Part shown: one piece after another, positions 46,500-58,200 of the stretch
How positions within the stretch are numbered: position 1 is the first letter of the stretch
How the letters are laid out: every line of letters starts with the position of its first letter
DNA from: Malaciobacter molluscorum LMG 25693
GTDB taxonomy: Bacteria; Campylobacterota; Campylobacteria; Campylobacterales; Arcobacteraceae
DNA length: 64,000 bases
Direction: 5' to 3'
Assembly (NCBI RefSeq): GCF_003544935.1
Contig: NZ_CP032098.1
Location: forward strand, 2,480,001 to 2,544,000
Notes under the pieces: generated by a model
What the model was told of the DNA's origin: nothing
The model's input: only the letters and a program-made list of their open reading frames with translations
Databases searched by the model: none
Position numbers and translations under genes: made by a program

Positions 46500-46534
46500 A
46501 AAAGCTCTAGGGGGATGGGGGATCTAGAGCTTTT
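46500..46534 (-). terminator. Terminator after frdB
   Basis: Stem AAAAGCTCTAG / CTAGAGCTTTT around a 13-base G-rich (plus) or C-rich (minus) loop, 15 bases after the frdB stop. The minus-strand loop is ATCCCCCATCCCC. The tail TGTTATT is AT-rich. Confidence 0.75.
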
Positions 46535-46549
46535 AAGTTTTGGTTGCTT

Positions 46550-47269
46550 CTACTCTTTTATAGTAGCAAGTTTTCTTCGCATATAAGCAATTTTATTTTG
46601 TAAAGGAAGGTGTTTTGGACAAGTATCCTCACAACCAAGAAGAGTCATACATCCAAAGATTCCGTTATCATCTCCAACTAATTCATAATAATCTTCATCT
46701 GTTCTTTCATCATGTGGATCGCATTCGAATCTTGCAACTCTATTTAATCCAACTGCACCAACAAAATCTTCTCTAATTAATTTTGTACCACAAGCAGCTA
46801 CACAACATCCACACTCAATACATCTATCAAGTTCAAATACCTCATCAGCTACATCTGGATCAATTCTTTCTTCAAGATTAGCAATATCAGTCTCTTTTGA
46901 AGTATGAATCCAAGACTCAACTCTTTTACTCATACCATCCATCCATTCACCTGTATTTACAGATAAATCTTTAATTAGTTTGAATGTTGGTAAAGGTAAT
47001 AGAGTAATAACACTATCTAAATCTTTTGTTAAAGTTCTACAAGCAAGTTTTGGTCTACCATTAATCATCATGGCACAACTTCCACAAATACCTGCACGAC
47101 ATACAAAGTCAAAACTTAGACCTGCATCTAAAGTCTCTCTAATTTGTGTTAGAGCTAAATAGATTGTCATACTGTCTGTTTCTTCAATTGAATAATCTTT
47201 GAAATACGGTTTACTATCCCCACTTTGTGGGTCGTATCTTAATACTCTTATTGTTAATTGTCGTGCCAT
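46550..47269 (-). CDS. frdB: Fumarate reductase iron-sulfur subunit FrdB
   Basis: Carries three iron-sulfur clusters between the flavin and cytochrome subunits. The [2Fe-2S] ligands are [21 protein letters not shown]-type (CRAGICGSC near residue 58). The [4Fe-4S] ligands are [11 protein letters not shown] near residue 150, and the [3Fe-4S] ligands are in [16 protein letters not shown] near 204. The 239-residue length equals the Wolinella/Campylobacter subunit. It overlaps frdA by one base (TAATG) and ends the frdCAB operon. Confidence 0.95.
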   Translation of the reverse strand: MARQLTIRVLRYDPQSGDSKPYFKDYSIEETDSMTIYLALTQIRETLDAGLSFDFVCRAGICGSCAMMINGRPKLACRTLTKDLDSVITLLPLPTFKLIKDLSVNTGEWMDGMSKRVESWIHTSKETDIANLEERIDPDVADEVFELDRCIECGCCVAACGTKLIREDFVGAVGLNRVARFECDPHDERTDEDYYELVGDDNGIFGCMTLLGCEDTCPKHLPLQNKIAYMRRKLATIKE

Positions 47270-49251
47270 TAGTTAACTCCTAATCTAATATTTTTTCTTT
47301 TATACTCATCTTGTAGAGGGAAAGGCATTAATGCATCTTGAATCTCATATCTGTCTTTACCTTCAGCTTCCATTTTTTCTCTTATTTCATCAACTTCAGC
47401 TTGTCTTTTTGCAGAATCTGGATGTTCAATAATCATACCTTTAGCACCATAACCTCTAAATGCTGGTGGTATTTCCATTGTCATAATATCTAGATCTTCA
47501 TATTCTACAGTTGGCATTGTATCACCATTTTTCCATGAAGTAAGAGTTCTTTTTAACCATTTAGCATCATCTCTTTTTGGATAATCTTCTCTTGTATGTG
47601 CACCTCTTGATTCTGTTCTATCTAATGCACCTTTAGCAACACAAAGTGCTACTTTAAGCATCATTGGAACTCTATAAGCTTCTTCAAGTTCTGGATTTGC
47701 ACTAAGTTGTTTATGTTTAATAGAAATATTTTTAGATCTTTTATATAAATCTTCTAATTCATTAACAGCTTTTTCTAATCCATTACCATCTCTAAAGATA
47801 CCAACATAATCTTGCATAATTTTTTTCATTCTGTTTTTGATTTTGAATACATCTTCATTACCATTTCTAGTAATCAATTCTTCCATATATGATTCTTTTT
47901 CTTTTACGAATTGCTCAATATATTTTGTTTCAATTTCAATTTCATTATCTTTACAAAAATCTGCAAAGTAGTTACCTACAATCATACCAGCAACAACTGT
48001 TTCAGAAACTGAGTTTCCTCCAAGTCTATTAAATCCATGCATATCCCAACAAGCAGCTTCACCACAAGAGAAAAGACCTTTTAATGTTGGAGACTCACCA
48101 GTTGGTTTTGTTCTAATACCACCCATTGAGTAGTGTTGCATTGGGTGAACTGGAGCCCATCCTTTTGCACCTTCATCAGCTGGATCAATACCTGCAAAGT
48201 ATTCACAAATTTCTTGTACATCTCTTAAGTTTCTTTCGATGTGTGCTCTACCTAAAATAGAAATATCTAACCATAGGTGTTTACCATATGGAGAATCAAC
48301 ACCTTTACCTTTTCTGATGTGTTCCATCATTCTTCTTGAAACAACGTCTCTTGAAGCAAGATCTTTTTTCTCTGGTTCATAATCTGGCATAAATCTATAA
48401 CCATCAACATCTCTTAGAACACCACCATCACCTCTACAACCTTCTGTTAATAAAATACCAGATGGGAAAAGTGGAGTTGGGTGGAATTGTACAGCTTCCA
48501 TATTACCAAGTTTTGCAACACCTGTTTCAAGAGCGATTGCAGTACCAATACCTTCACAAATTACAGCATTTGTTGTAATTTCATAAATTCTTCCATATCC
48601 ACCAGTTGCAATACATGTACCTTTAGAAACATAAGCTACTATATCACCAGAAATTAAATCTCTAACAATTGCACCATAACATCTATTGTCTTTATGAATA
48701 AGTCCAATTGCTTCTTTTCTATCTTCAATATTAACATTGTTTTTTAAAGCTTCATTTGCAACAGCAAATAACATTGTATGTCCAGTTGCATCAGCTGTAT
48801 AACATGTTCTCCATTTTTTAGTACCACCAAAGTCTCTTGAGTTAATAAGACCATGTTTATTTTCATCTTCATAAATGTTTGTTTTTTTAGTATTAATTAC
48901 TGCTTCGTGGTTACCTTTTCTAATTCTAGTCCAAGGCACACCCCATGCTGCTAATTCTCTAATTGCTTTTGGAGCAGTTGTAACGAACATTCTTGCAACT
49001 TCTTGATCACATCCCCAGTCAGAACCTTTTACTGTATCTGCAAAGTGTACATCCTCATTATCACCTTCAGACATTTTTGCATTTCCTAGTGAAGCCTGCA
49101 TACCACCTTGTGCAGCAGCACTATGTGATCTTTTTACTGGAACTAAACTTAAAACCGTAGTACTTAAACCTTTATCTGCTGCGGCAACTGCTGCTCTTAA
49201 ACCAGCTAATCCACCACCAATTACCAATGCGTCACAATATTTAATTTTCAT
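47269..49251 (-). CDS. frdA: Fumarate reductase flavoprotein subunit FrdA
   Basis: The catalytic subunit, reducing fumarate to succinate. The FAD-binding [17 protein letters not shown] lies near residue 12. The covalent FAD histidine is in [16 protein letters not shown] near residue 43. The active-site Arg/His region has [12 protein letters not shown] and MQHYSMGGI. The 660-residue length is that of the epsilon-proteobacterial menaquinol:fumarate reductase. It lies 11 bases after frdC. Confidence 0.96.
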   Translation of the reverse strand: MKIKYCDALVIGGGLAGLRAAVAAADKGLSTTVLSLVPVKRSHSAAAQGGMQASLGNAKMSEGDNEDVHFADTVKGSDWGCDQEVARMFVTTAPKAIRELAAWGVPWTRIRKGNHEAVINTKKTNIYEDENKHGLINSRDFGGTKKWRTCYTADATGHTMLFAVANEALKNNVNIEDRKEAIGLIHKDNRCYGAIVRDLISGDIVAYVSKGTCIATGGYGRIYEITTNAVICEGIGTAIALETGVAKLGNMEAVQFHPTPLFPSGILLTEGCRGDGGVLRDVDGYRFMPDYEPEKKDLASRDVVSRRMMEHIRKGKGVDSPYGKHLWLDISILGRAHIERNLRDVQEICEYFAGIDPADEGAKGWAPVHPMQHYSMGGIRTKPTGESPTLKGLFSCGEAACWDMHGFNRLGGNSVSETVVAGMIVGNYFADFCKDNEIEIETKYIEQFVKEKESYMEELITRNGNEDVFKIKNRMKKIMQDYVGIFRDGNGLEKAVNELEDLYKRSKNISIKHKQLSANPELEEAYRVPMMLKVALCVAKGALDRTESRGAHTREDYPKRDDAKWLKRTLTSWKNGDTMPTVEYEDLDIMTMEIPPAFRGYGAKGMIIEHPDSAKRQAEVDEIREKMEAEGKDRYEIQDALMPFPLQDEYKRKNIRLGVN

Positions 49252-49262
49252 AATAAAACCTT

Positions 49263-50033
49263 TTAATCTTTTAATATTTCTATAGTATTTGTATTTGGTT
49301 GATATTTTTCACCTGGTGCAATATTATGATCTAATCCAATTTTAATATACGCAGCTAAAGTAACAACACCTAAAGTCATAAATACATAACTTAAGATTTT
49401 TTTCATTTTCATTAAATTAGCTCTTGTTTGTTTTGGATTTTCACCATCAAACCATCCCCATTTCATAGCAGCTCTGTATAATCCAACAGAACCATGAATC
49501 TCAACACAGATTAATAATACAACATATAGTAACCACATATGATTTTCAACAACTCTATATGCAGAAGCAAATGGTCCAATATTTTGTGGTTGAGTAAACA
49601 TAATAAATAAGTGTACTAATCCAGCAAACATCATTATTAAACCACTAATCCATTGAAACATCCACATTGAAGTATCTTTATGATGCATCATTTTAGAATG
49701 TTCTCTAATTCTTATATATGCTCTATAACTAGTTGGAAATTTTCTAGCACCTAAAATTGCGTGAACAATAAATATAACTGTGATTGCAAATACAATTACA
49801 CTTACTACTGCTGGAATTCCACCTTCAAATAAGAACTCAAGTTCAAACATTTTTGTAACTGTATACATTACATCCTTACCTAACAAAATTGTTGAAACGA
49901 ACAACATATGTCCAATCATAAATAATGCCAGGATAACACCTGATGCTGTTAGCATAACATCTAATTTAGCAGGTGTTCTACTTTTTTTACCCTGAGGTGT
50001 AACCCCAGTGAATGCTTCAATAACATTTTCCAT
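49263..50033 (-). CDS. frdC: Fumarate reductase cytochrome b subunit FrdC
   Basis: Membrane anchor with two haems that takes electrons from menaquinol. The 256-residue product, the same length as Wolinella FrdC, has five membrane helices. Haem-ligand histidines are visible in [38 protein letters not shown] and [14 protein letters not shown] strong GGAGGT lies before the ATG. It starts the frdCAB operon, and an inverted repeat sits in its leader. Confidence 0.94.
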   Translation of the reverse strand: MENVIEAFTGVTPQGKKSRTPAKLDVMLTASGVILALFMIGHMLFVSTILLGKDVMYTVTKMFELEFLFEGGIPAVVSVIVFAITVIFIVHAILGARKFPTSYRAYIRIREHSKMMHHKDTSMWMFQWISGLIMMFAGLVHLFIMFTQPQNIGPFASAYRVVENHMWLLYVVLLICVEIHGSVGLYRAAMKWGWFDGENPKQTRANLMKMKKILSYVFMTLGVVTLAAYIKIGLDHNIAPGEKYQPNTNTIEILKD

Positions 50034-50051
50034 AAATTACCTCCATGTAAT

Positions 50052-50093
50052 CTTATAAAATACTTATTTTTTTTAATTAAGTAATTTTATAAG
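50052..50093 (-). repeat. Inverted repeat in the frdCAB leader
   Basis: Arms CTTATAAAATACTTA and TAAGTAATTTTATAAG, about 15 paired bases with one bulge and an 11-base T-rich spacer. It lies 19 bases upstream of the frdC start, just before the GGAGGT ribosome site. It could be an operator or an mRNA hairpin. Confidence 0.55.
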
Positions 50094-50240
50094 AAAAATA
50101 TGACATAAAAGGTACTTTTTATATAAAATAGAGTTTTTTTTAAAATTTTTATTCTAATATTTAAATTTTATTAATATTTAAGATATAAACGTGACTTTTT
50201 TAAGATTTTTTGTAATAAATAAGAAAAATAAGAAAATAAT

Positions 50241-50262
50241 AGTAAAGCTTAAAAGCTTTACT
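50241..50262 (-). terminator. Terminator after tkt
   Basis: Perfect 10-bp inverted repeat AGTAAAGCTT / AAGCTTTACT with loop AA, six bases after the tkt stop. The minus-strand tail reads ATTATTTTC. Confidence 0.7.
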
Positions 50263-50268
50263 AATTAA

Positions 50269-52179
50269 TTATAAATCGTTTTTGATTTTTTCTATTAAAG
50301 AATCAACAGTGAATCCAAATTCTTTAAATAATTCGTTTGCAGGAGCACTTGCACCAAATGTATCCATACCATATACAATATCTGCAAATTTATAGTACTC
50401 TAATCCTCTTGCAGCTTCAACTGCAAATACTTTTGTTTTTGTATCAATTACTTTTTGAATATACTCTTTATCTTGCTCTATAAATAAATCAAAACAAGGA
50501 ACAGAAACAACATTTGCAATAATTCCTTCTTTTTCTAATGCGCAAGCTGTTTTAATTGCAAGCATAACTTCACTACCACTTGCCATAATTGTAACTGTTG
50601 CATTTTCTCTTTGTTTTAATAAGTACCCACCATTTGATACTTCACCAAATGCTTTTTCATCTTTTAAAATTTCTAAGTTTTGTCTAGAACATACAAATGC
50701 AGTTGGAGCATTTAATTTAAACGCTGCTTTCCATGAATCAACATTTTCATTTGCATCAGCTGGTCTAAATACATAAAAATTTGGTAAAGCTCTAAATTGT
50801 GATAAATGTTCAATTGGTTGGTGAGTTGGTCCATCTTCACCAACACCAATAGAATCATGAGTCCAAATAAAGTGTTGAGGAATTGAAGCAAGTGCTGCAA
50901 TTCTTGCACTTGGTTTTAAATAATCAGAGAATACAAAGAAAGTTGCTGAATATACTCTAAATAATCCATATAAATTCATAGCATTTGAAATTGCTGCCAT
51001 TGCGTGTTCTTTAATACCAAAGTGAATATTTCTACCATTTGGAAAATCACCCATATCTTTTAATTCAGTTTTATTTGATGGAGCTAAGTCTGCACTTCCA
51101 CCTAAAAATCCAGGAATTGCTTTTGCTATTGCATTTAAAATTTTATGATTTGAACTTCTTGTTGCAACACTTTGTTCATTAGAAAAATCTGGATATTCAA
51201 TTGCATCAAAATTAGGATTTTGAAGTTCTTCAATTTTTGCTTTTGTTTCATCACTTAATGATTCATTCCAAGCATTTTCTGCTTCTGCACCTTTAATTAA
51301 TTTATCAAATGCACCTTTTATATCATAAGGAACTACAAATTTTTCATCAGGATTAAATCCAGCTTTCTGTTTTGAAGCTCTAATTTCATCTTCACCTAAT
51401 GGTGCTCCGTGAGTATGATGACTTCCTTCTAAAGTTGCTGCACCTTTTCCAATTGCAGTTTTTGCAATAATAAGTACAGGTTTAGTTGCTTCTTTTGCTT
51501 TTGTTAAAGCATTATCAATTTGAGTAAAATTATGCCCATCAATTTCAATTACTTCAAAATTAATTGCATCAAATCTTTTCTTAACATTTTCACTCCAAGC
51601 AATAGAAGTATCACCTTCAATTGTAATAGAGTTTGAGTCATAAATAATTACAAGATTATCTAAATTTAAATGTCCAGCAGTTGCACAAGCTTCATATGAA
51701 ATACCTTCTTGTAAATCACCATCACCACATAAACAGTAAACTTTATGATTAATTACATCTTTTCCTAAAAGATTTTGCGCATATTTTGAAGCCATTGCAA
51801 AACCTACAGAGTTTGCAATTCCTTGTCCTAAAGGTCCTGTTGTAATCTCTATACCATGAGTATGTCCATATTCTGGATGCCCTGGAGTTTTTGAATTATG
51901 TTGTCTGAAATTTTTAATATCAGATAAACTAACATCAAATCCCCATAAATGAAGTAATGAATAAACTAATCCAGTAGCATGACCACCACTAAATACTAAT
52001 CTATCTCTATTTAGCCATTTATCATTTGAAGGGTTTATATTTAAGTGAGAACTTAATACTGTAGCAATATCAGCCAATCCCATTGGTGCACCTGGGTGTC
52101 CTGAATTCGCTTTTTGAACCATATCAGCAGCTAAAAATCTAATTGTATTAGCTTGTTTTTGAAGTAATTCTTTAGACAT
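50269..52179 (-). CDS. tkt: Transketolase
   Basis: Thiamine-diphosphate enzyme that transfers two-carbon units in the pentose phosphate pathway. The 636-residue protein has GHPGAPMGLADIATVL near residue 25, the ThDP/Mg site GDGDLQEGISYEACATAGHLNLDNLVIIYDSN (GDG...N motif near residue 150), the catalytic HTHGAPLG, the second domain GIKEHAMAAISNAM with its Glu, and DSIGVGEDGPTHQPIE. The C-terminal domain is complete. It is single, with terminators on both sides. Confidence 0.96.
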   Translation of the reverse strand: MSKELLQKQANTIRFLAADMVQKANSGHPGAPMGLADIATVLSSHLNINPSNDKWLNRDRLVFSGGHATGLVYSLLHLWGFDVSLSDIKNFRQHNSKTPGHPEYGHTHGIEITTGPLGQGIANSVGFAMASKYAQNLLGKDVINHKVYCLCGDGDLQEGISYEACATAGHLNLDNLVIIYDSNSITIEGDTSIAWSENVKKRFDAINFEVIEIDGHNFTQIDNALTKAKEATKPVLIIAKTAIGKGAATLEGSHHTHGAPLGEDEIRASKQKAGFNPDEKFVVPYDIKGAFDKLIKGAEAENAWNESLSDETKAKIEELQNPNFDAIEYPDFSNEQSVATRSSNHKILNAIAKAIPGFLGGSADLAPSNKTELKDMGDFPNGRNIHFGIKEHAMAAISNAMNLYGLFRVYSATFFVFSDYLKPSARIAALASIPQHFIWTHDSIGVGEDGPTHQPIEHLSQFRALPNFYVFRPADANENVDSWKAAFKLNAPTAFVCSRQNLEILKDEKAFGEVSNGGYLLKQRENATVTIMASGSEVMLAIKTACALEKEGIIANVVSVPCFDLFIEQDKEYIQKVIDTKTKVFAVEAARGLEYYKFADIVYGMDTFGASAPANELFKEFGFTVDSLIEKIKNDL

Positions 52180-52268
52180 AATTTTCCTATTTTATTGAAG
52201 TTAAATTTAATTTTAAGGCGATTATATCTAAAAAGGTTTAAAAAAAATATGAAAGGTTTAAAAGAGTT

Positions 52269-52293
52269 AAAAGAGAAGTAAAACTTCTCTTTT
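52269..52293 (-). terminator. Terminator after the giant adhesin
   Basis: Perfect 10-bp inverted repeat AAAAGAGAAG / CTTCTCTTTT with a five-base loop, two bases after the adhesin stop, with a T-rich minus-strand tail (AACTCTTTTA). Confidence 0.75.
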
Positions 52294-52294
52294 A

Positions 52295-55200
52295 TTAAAT
52301 ATCTGGATCAACAGAAACATCTTCATCTATTAATACTTTAATATTTGATGTTCCAGAAGTTGTTCCTTCAAATACATTAAATGTTGTTCCATCATCATCA
52401 GTAAATTGTCCACTTGATTTCCAGTTATCACTTCCACCTTCTAGTGTAACTCTATCTCCACTATCATCACCAAAGATTTTAAGAATATTTTCATTATCTG
52501 TTAAATTTTCAATCGCTTCTTCATCTATTACCAAATTATCTTTTATATCATTTGTTAAATCAATAGCTTCAATATTATGAACTTCTGATAAATCTGTACT
52601 TGCATTAATAGTATTAATACCAGAAATATCTATACTTTCATCATCATCTAAGATTAATAGTGTATCTTCACCTTCTCCTCCATCAACTTTATCTCCTGCA
52701 TGGAATACTATATCATCATCACCTTTACCTGCATCTATTGTTGCATTGCTTCCATGTGAATCAAATTTTTCATCAGCATCAGTTCCTGTCATATGATTAT
52801 GTGAATCTACATCAACTTCTAATTTCGCATTAGTTGATACAGTGTTTGTATCATCACTTTCAGATTCTGTTGAAGTTACACTTGCTTTCATTGAATTTAT
52901 ATCAGTTGAGTCTAATTTTTCATTTGAAACAAAAGTAAACTCTTCCTCTTTCCCACTTTCAACAGGTAATTCTACTACTCCATTAGTTACAGGATATTCT
53001 ACTCCAGAACTATCTTTTATAGAAGTTACAGAATCAGGAATATCTTCTAATCTAACTTTTGATAATTCTTCACTTCCATCAAGATCAGTTAATGCTGCTG
53101 CTAATGTAATTGTATAGCTATAGACTGTAGTTGAAACAGAATGATTAGAAATATTGGTATTATTAAATACATCAGCATTTCCTTTAATTACTGTATCACC
53201 AACTTTTATATTTTCAAAATTTAAGATTTTATTTTGAATATTATCTACATTATTATAATAATCTTCAACAGAGTAACCTTTTAGATGTATAGAATCATTA
53301 CCAGTTCCTCCATCAATTGTCGCCCAACCTAAATCTCCAACTCTATGTCCAATACTTATATAGTCATCCCCATCACCTAAATTAATTGATCCATAATTAA
53401 CATCATCACCAATATTAACTACATCATCACCATCATAAGTATTTAATCCATTCCATCCTTTATAATCATTGTGAATATTTATATAGTTATCTTCATCATC
53501 AAATGATTTTGAATATGAGTTATGTACTTTATAATCGTATTCATTTGTTGCTAAAGTAGTACCATTTTCAGAAATACTAAAACTTAAAGTTGGTGCACTT
53601 GCAGTAGTATCAATATCATTAACAATATTAATATTTACATCAAGTTTTGCAGAATCTCCATCTTCATCACTTACATTTACACTAAAGTTTTCATGATCTC
53701 CTACCATACTATTTCTTTCTCCACCAAAAGTATAATCTCCAGTTTCAAAATTGAATTCTAGTATTCCACCAGATTTAGTATGTATAACTATAATATTATT
53801 TGATGCTTCTGATGCAGTATGTGTAACACCATCAACTACAATTGAATCTACAGTTATATTTCCATCTCCACCTGTAATATTATCAAGAACATTACCTTCA
53901 ACTTTTTCATAAACATTTTCTACAAGTTTATCTTTTAAATCATTTTCATCTTCAATAATTGTTACATTTGTTTTAACATTACCAACTTTTTGTGCAATCA
54001 TGTCTAGATATGTGCTATCTGTTATATTTTTACCAATCCCTATTACATTTAGCTCTTTTACATGATCTTCTAAGAAATCTTTCCATTTATCTAAATAAGG
54101 TTTATCAATAATATTCCAAGGATCATCTTGGCAACCATCATAATTTTCTACATTAGGTTTTCCATCAGAAATATAATATACTGTTGCTTTTTCTCCATTT
54201 ACAGGTGGAACATAATCAGAATAAGTCTCTTTTAATGCATCCTCATAATTTGTACCACCACTTGCATTTAAATTATTTAAAATATTTAATGCATCCTCTG
54301 GACTATACCAACCACCTTCAGATCCCTCACCATCTACATCATCTGCTCTTCCTGCAAATGTTGTTAAATTGATTTTTACATTAGAATATTTTTGATATGT
54401 ATCTATCATATTTTCTAATGCTTCTTTTGCAAGTGCTAATCTAGTTGTCCATGAACCATCTTCAAGTCTCACTTTATCATTCATACTTCCAGAAACATCT
54501 AAAACAATTATGATATTTTCATGTCCTTTTTCAGTATTTGCATCATAGTTTAATGTTTGAGACTCATCTTCGGCATACACTAAAGAATCACTATCACTAG
54601 TCTCTTTATAGTTATCTCCATTTTCATTATCTCTTGATTCAGTTGCCCTTGCTGTAATACCTATATCTATATTTTCTGTTCCTTTAGGTACTGTCATTTT
54701 AAGTGTTTCACTCACACTTTTTGTACCTTCTGGTAGATTTACAGTCCATGTACCATCATGATTATTTGTTAATGTATAATCAGGATTTGAGCAAGTAAGT
54801 TTTGCATCTTCAGGAACATTTGTTATTGTAACTGTTAAACTTTCACTTCCATCAAGATCAGTTAATGCTGCATTAATATCAACATCATATTCTACTTCAG
54901 TTCTTGTTTCAGGTGGTGTTGTTGGAACTTCTACATCACCTTTTGTAGTACCATCAGCAAAAACAATTCCTTCTACATTATTTACAGTTAATATTTTACC
55001 TGTTTGTTTATCTCTAATTTGACAATCGATATTATCATGACCTTGTTCAGGACCATTATAATTTAATATCTCATAGTTAGAAGCAGACTTTCCTAAATAA
55101 AGTACATCAGTTCCAGGACCACCTGCCACTGCACCTCCATTTATATCCCCTTTAATAACTATAAGATCATCACCTGCACCTGAATTAATATTAGTGCCAC

Positions 55201-58200
55201 CATAGATATTATCATAAGTTATTACATCATCACCACTTGTAGTATCTTTATTCTCATTATTCAATGCATCTTCAATAGAGAATGTTTTATTACCAATTTT
55301 GATTATATCTAATGTTCCACTTTCTTGATTTCCACCTGCATTCTCCGCATTATTGTGATTTTCAGAATTTCCAGGAGCATTTTGATCTCCATTCCCATAA
55401 CCATTATTTCCACCCTTACTATCTACTGGAACTGTTTTTTCAACTCCTCCACTTATATTAATACTTGCTTCTGGTGCATCTGCAACTGCATCAATTTTTA
55501 TATCTGTTTTATACTCTGTATCATTAAAGTTTCCATCTTTATCACCAACTTGGAATTTAAGATCAACGTCTTCATCACTATTTTCTTTTGGTACATAAAC
55601 TACATTTCCTGCTGCTACATCTGCTAAAGATACAACTTGTCCTTCATGAATTGGAACTCTTGTATCCTCTGTGGCAACATGTTTATTACCATACTTATCA
55701 ATTATTATCTCACCTTTATGTACAATTAAATATAGTGTTCCTTCACTTGGCAATTCTGTTATTTTAAACTGTTTTACCGCTTCTCCATACTCACCAAAGT
55801 CAGTTTCATCAAAAGTATAAACTTCATCCTCTTTAATTGTTACAGAATCATCTGTTGAAGAAACAACATCATTAAAAGAGTCACTTAAATCAAAAGTATC
55901 ACTAGTTCCATTTACTTTTTCATAATTTCCACCAATTATCTCTTTTACATGAACATCTACATTACTTACATCAGGAATATCTTTTGCATTAACAGTAACA
56001 GTTCCTCTTCCTGTTGCATTTATTTCTACTTCATATTCTTTTCCATTTATTTCTACAATAGCTTTTGCTTTTCCTTGAGGAGGATAATTTTCATCAATTT
56101 GAATAGTAAAGGTAATTTTTCCTTCTGTTGTACTTACACTATCCACTTCTGGATCTATTACTTCTCTATATGTTACTTTATTAATTAAATAATCATCATC
56201 ATATCCTGGTGCACTAAATTCAGCTTTATCAAAGGCCATTGGATTGCCATCTTTTCCAGGAAATTCAAAAGTATATGCTAAATCTACTCTATCAGAACCA
56301 CCTTGCGCTGGAACTTCTTTTAATAAATTACCGTTCATATCATAATATCTAACTACGGCATCTTCATCAGTTCCTCCACCAGATACAGTTGCATAACCAA
56401 TAGGTTTTCCATCTTTTGAAAATGTAATTTTTGCTGTTTCTTGATTATTTCTCCAAGCAAATGATACATCTAAGGAATCTACGTCTTTTGTAAAATCAAA
56501 TACAATTTTTTCACTTTTACCATTATATCCATGACCTAATTCTGAACTTGCACCTGAACCTGAAGTATTACCTTTTACCCCAAATCCATCATGATCTGTT
56601 CCAGAAACAACAGCCAATTCTCCTTTATGTCCATATACATTATATGCACTTACAGTAACATCAGTATTTTCTCCTAAATTTGTATTTACATCTATAACTT
56701 TTGGCGTTGATACAGTTGCTGTTACAGTTACATTTACAGGAGTAACTGTATCATTTACAGTTACAGTTGCTGTATCAGTTGTATCAAGGTCCTCAAAATC
56801 TCCTCCTTGTGCACCAGTAATACTTACTTGATAAGTTTCACTATCTTTATATACATCATCATCTTGTACATCAAATTCTGTTGATTGTACTACAGTTCCA
56901 GGTACATAATCTGGACCAAAAGTTATTGTTGCTCCATTTGAAAGTGTTATTGTTAACTCTGTTTTAGGTGTATAATCTAAACTTGCTCCAATTGTTGCTT
57001 TTCCTGAACCCTCATCAACAGTCAAATCATTTAATGTTACTTTTGTTGTATCAGGTGTATCTTCTGTTACTACTGTTGTTGCTGTTGCACTTGTATCTAG
57101 GTCTTCATAACCTCCACCAGTAGTTCCTGTGATTGATACGTCCTCTGTTGTTCCATCTGTTTCACCATATACATCATCATGACTTGCTACTGTTACACTT
57201 CCACTTGTTTCTCCAGCTTTAATTGTAATCTCTGCTCCATTACTTAATTTGATTACTAAATCTGTCTTTGGTGGATTAGCTACACTTGCTGTATATGTTA
57301 TATCTTCACCTGCTTCTACTTCTTTTGTGGCTGTAAGATTTACTTTTGTTGTATCAGGTGTATCTTCTGTTACTACTGTTGTTGCTGTTGCACTTGTATC
57401 TAGGTCTTCATAACCTCCACCAGTAGTTCCTGTGATTGATACGTCCTCTGTTGTTCCATCTGTTTCACCATATACATCATCATGACTTGCTACTGTTACA
57501 CTTCCACTTGTTTCTCCAGCTTTAATTGTAATCTCTGCTCCATTACTTAATTTGATTACTAAATCTGTCTTTGGTGGATTAGCTACACTTGCTGTATATG
57601 TTATATCTTCACCTGCTTCTACTTCTTTTGTGGCTGTAAGATTTACTTTTGTTGTATCAGGTGTATCTTCTGTTACTACTGTTGTTGCTGTTGCACTTGT
57701 ATCTAGGTCTTCATAACCTCCACCAGTAGTTCCTGTGATTGATACGTCCTCTGTTGTTCCATCTGTTTCACCATATACATCATCATGACTTGCTACTGTT
57801 ACACTTCCACTTGTTTCTCCAGCTTTAATTGTAATCTCTGCTCCATTACTTAATTTGATTACTAAATCTGTCTTTGGTGGATTAGCTACACTTGCTGTAT
57901 ATGTTATATCTTCACCTGCTTCTACTTCTTTTGTGGCTGTAAGATTTACTTTTGTTGTATCAGGTGTATCTTCTGTTACTACTGTTGTTGCTGTTGCACT
58001 TGTATCTAGGTCTTCATAACCTCCACCAGTAGTTCCTGTGATTGATACGTCCTCTGTTGTTCCATCTGTTTCACCATATACATCATCATGACTTGCTACT
58101 GTTACACTTCCACTTGTTTCTCCAGCTTTAATTGTAATCTCTGCTCCATTACTTAATTTGATTACTAAATCTGTCTTTGGTGGATTAGCTACACTTGCTG

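Larger units (their letters stand above)
46104..46549. other. 446-base spacer between frdB and aspA
   Basis: No convincing protein gene. It holds two related hairpins (46328-46357, 46500-46534), and close to aspA an AT-rich region that must contain the aspA promoter. On the plus strand a TGTATAATAT at about 46292 could be a -10 for a short transcript running toward the hairpins. Either strand could encode a small RNA, but none can be assigned with confidence. Confidence 0.6.

Noticed and set aside
46104-46549. A tRNA or a small protein gene in the frdB-aspA spacer
   Set aside because: No cloverleaf with a T-loop GGTTCRA-type sequence is visible, and frames are short without a good start and ribosome site. 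Only hairpins can be supported.
52842-56188. Several plus-strand reading frames of 60-100 codons opposite the adhesin
   Set aside because: They are low-complexity Phe/Ile/Ser/Cys-rich shadows of the Asp/Asn/Thr-rich coding strand with no ribosome sites and no family features.
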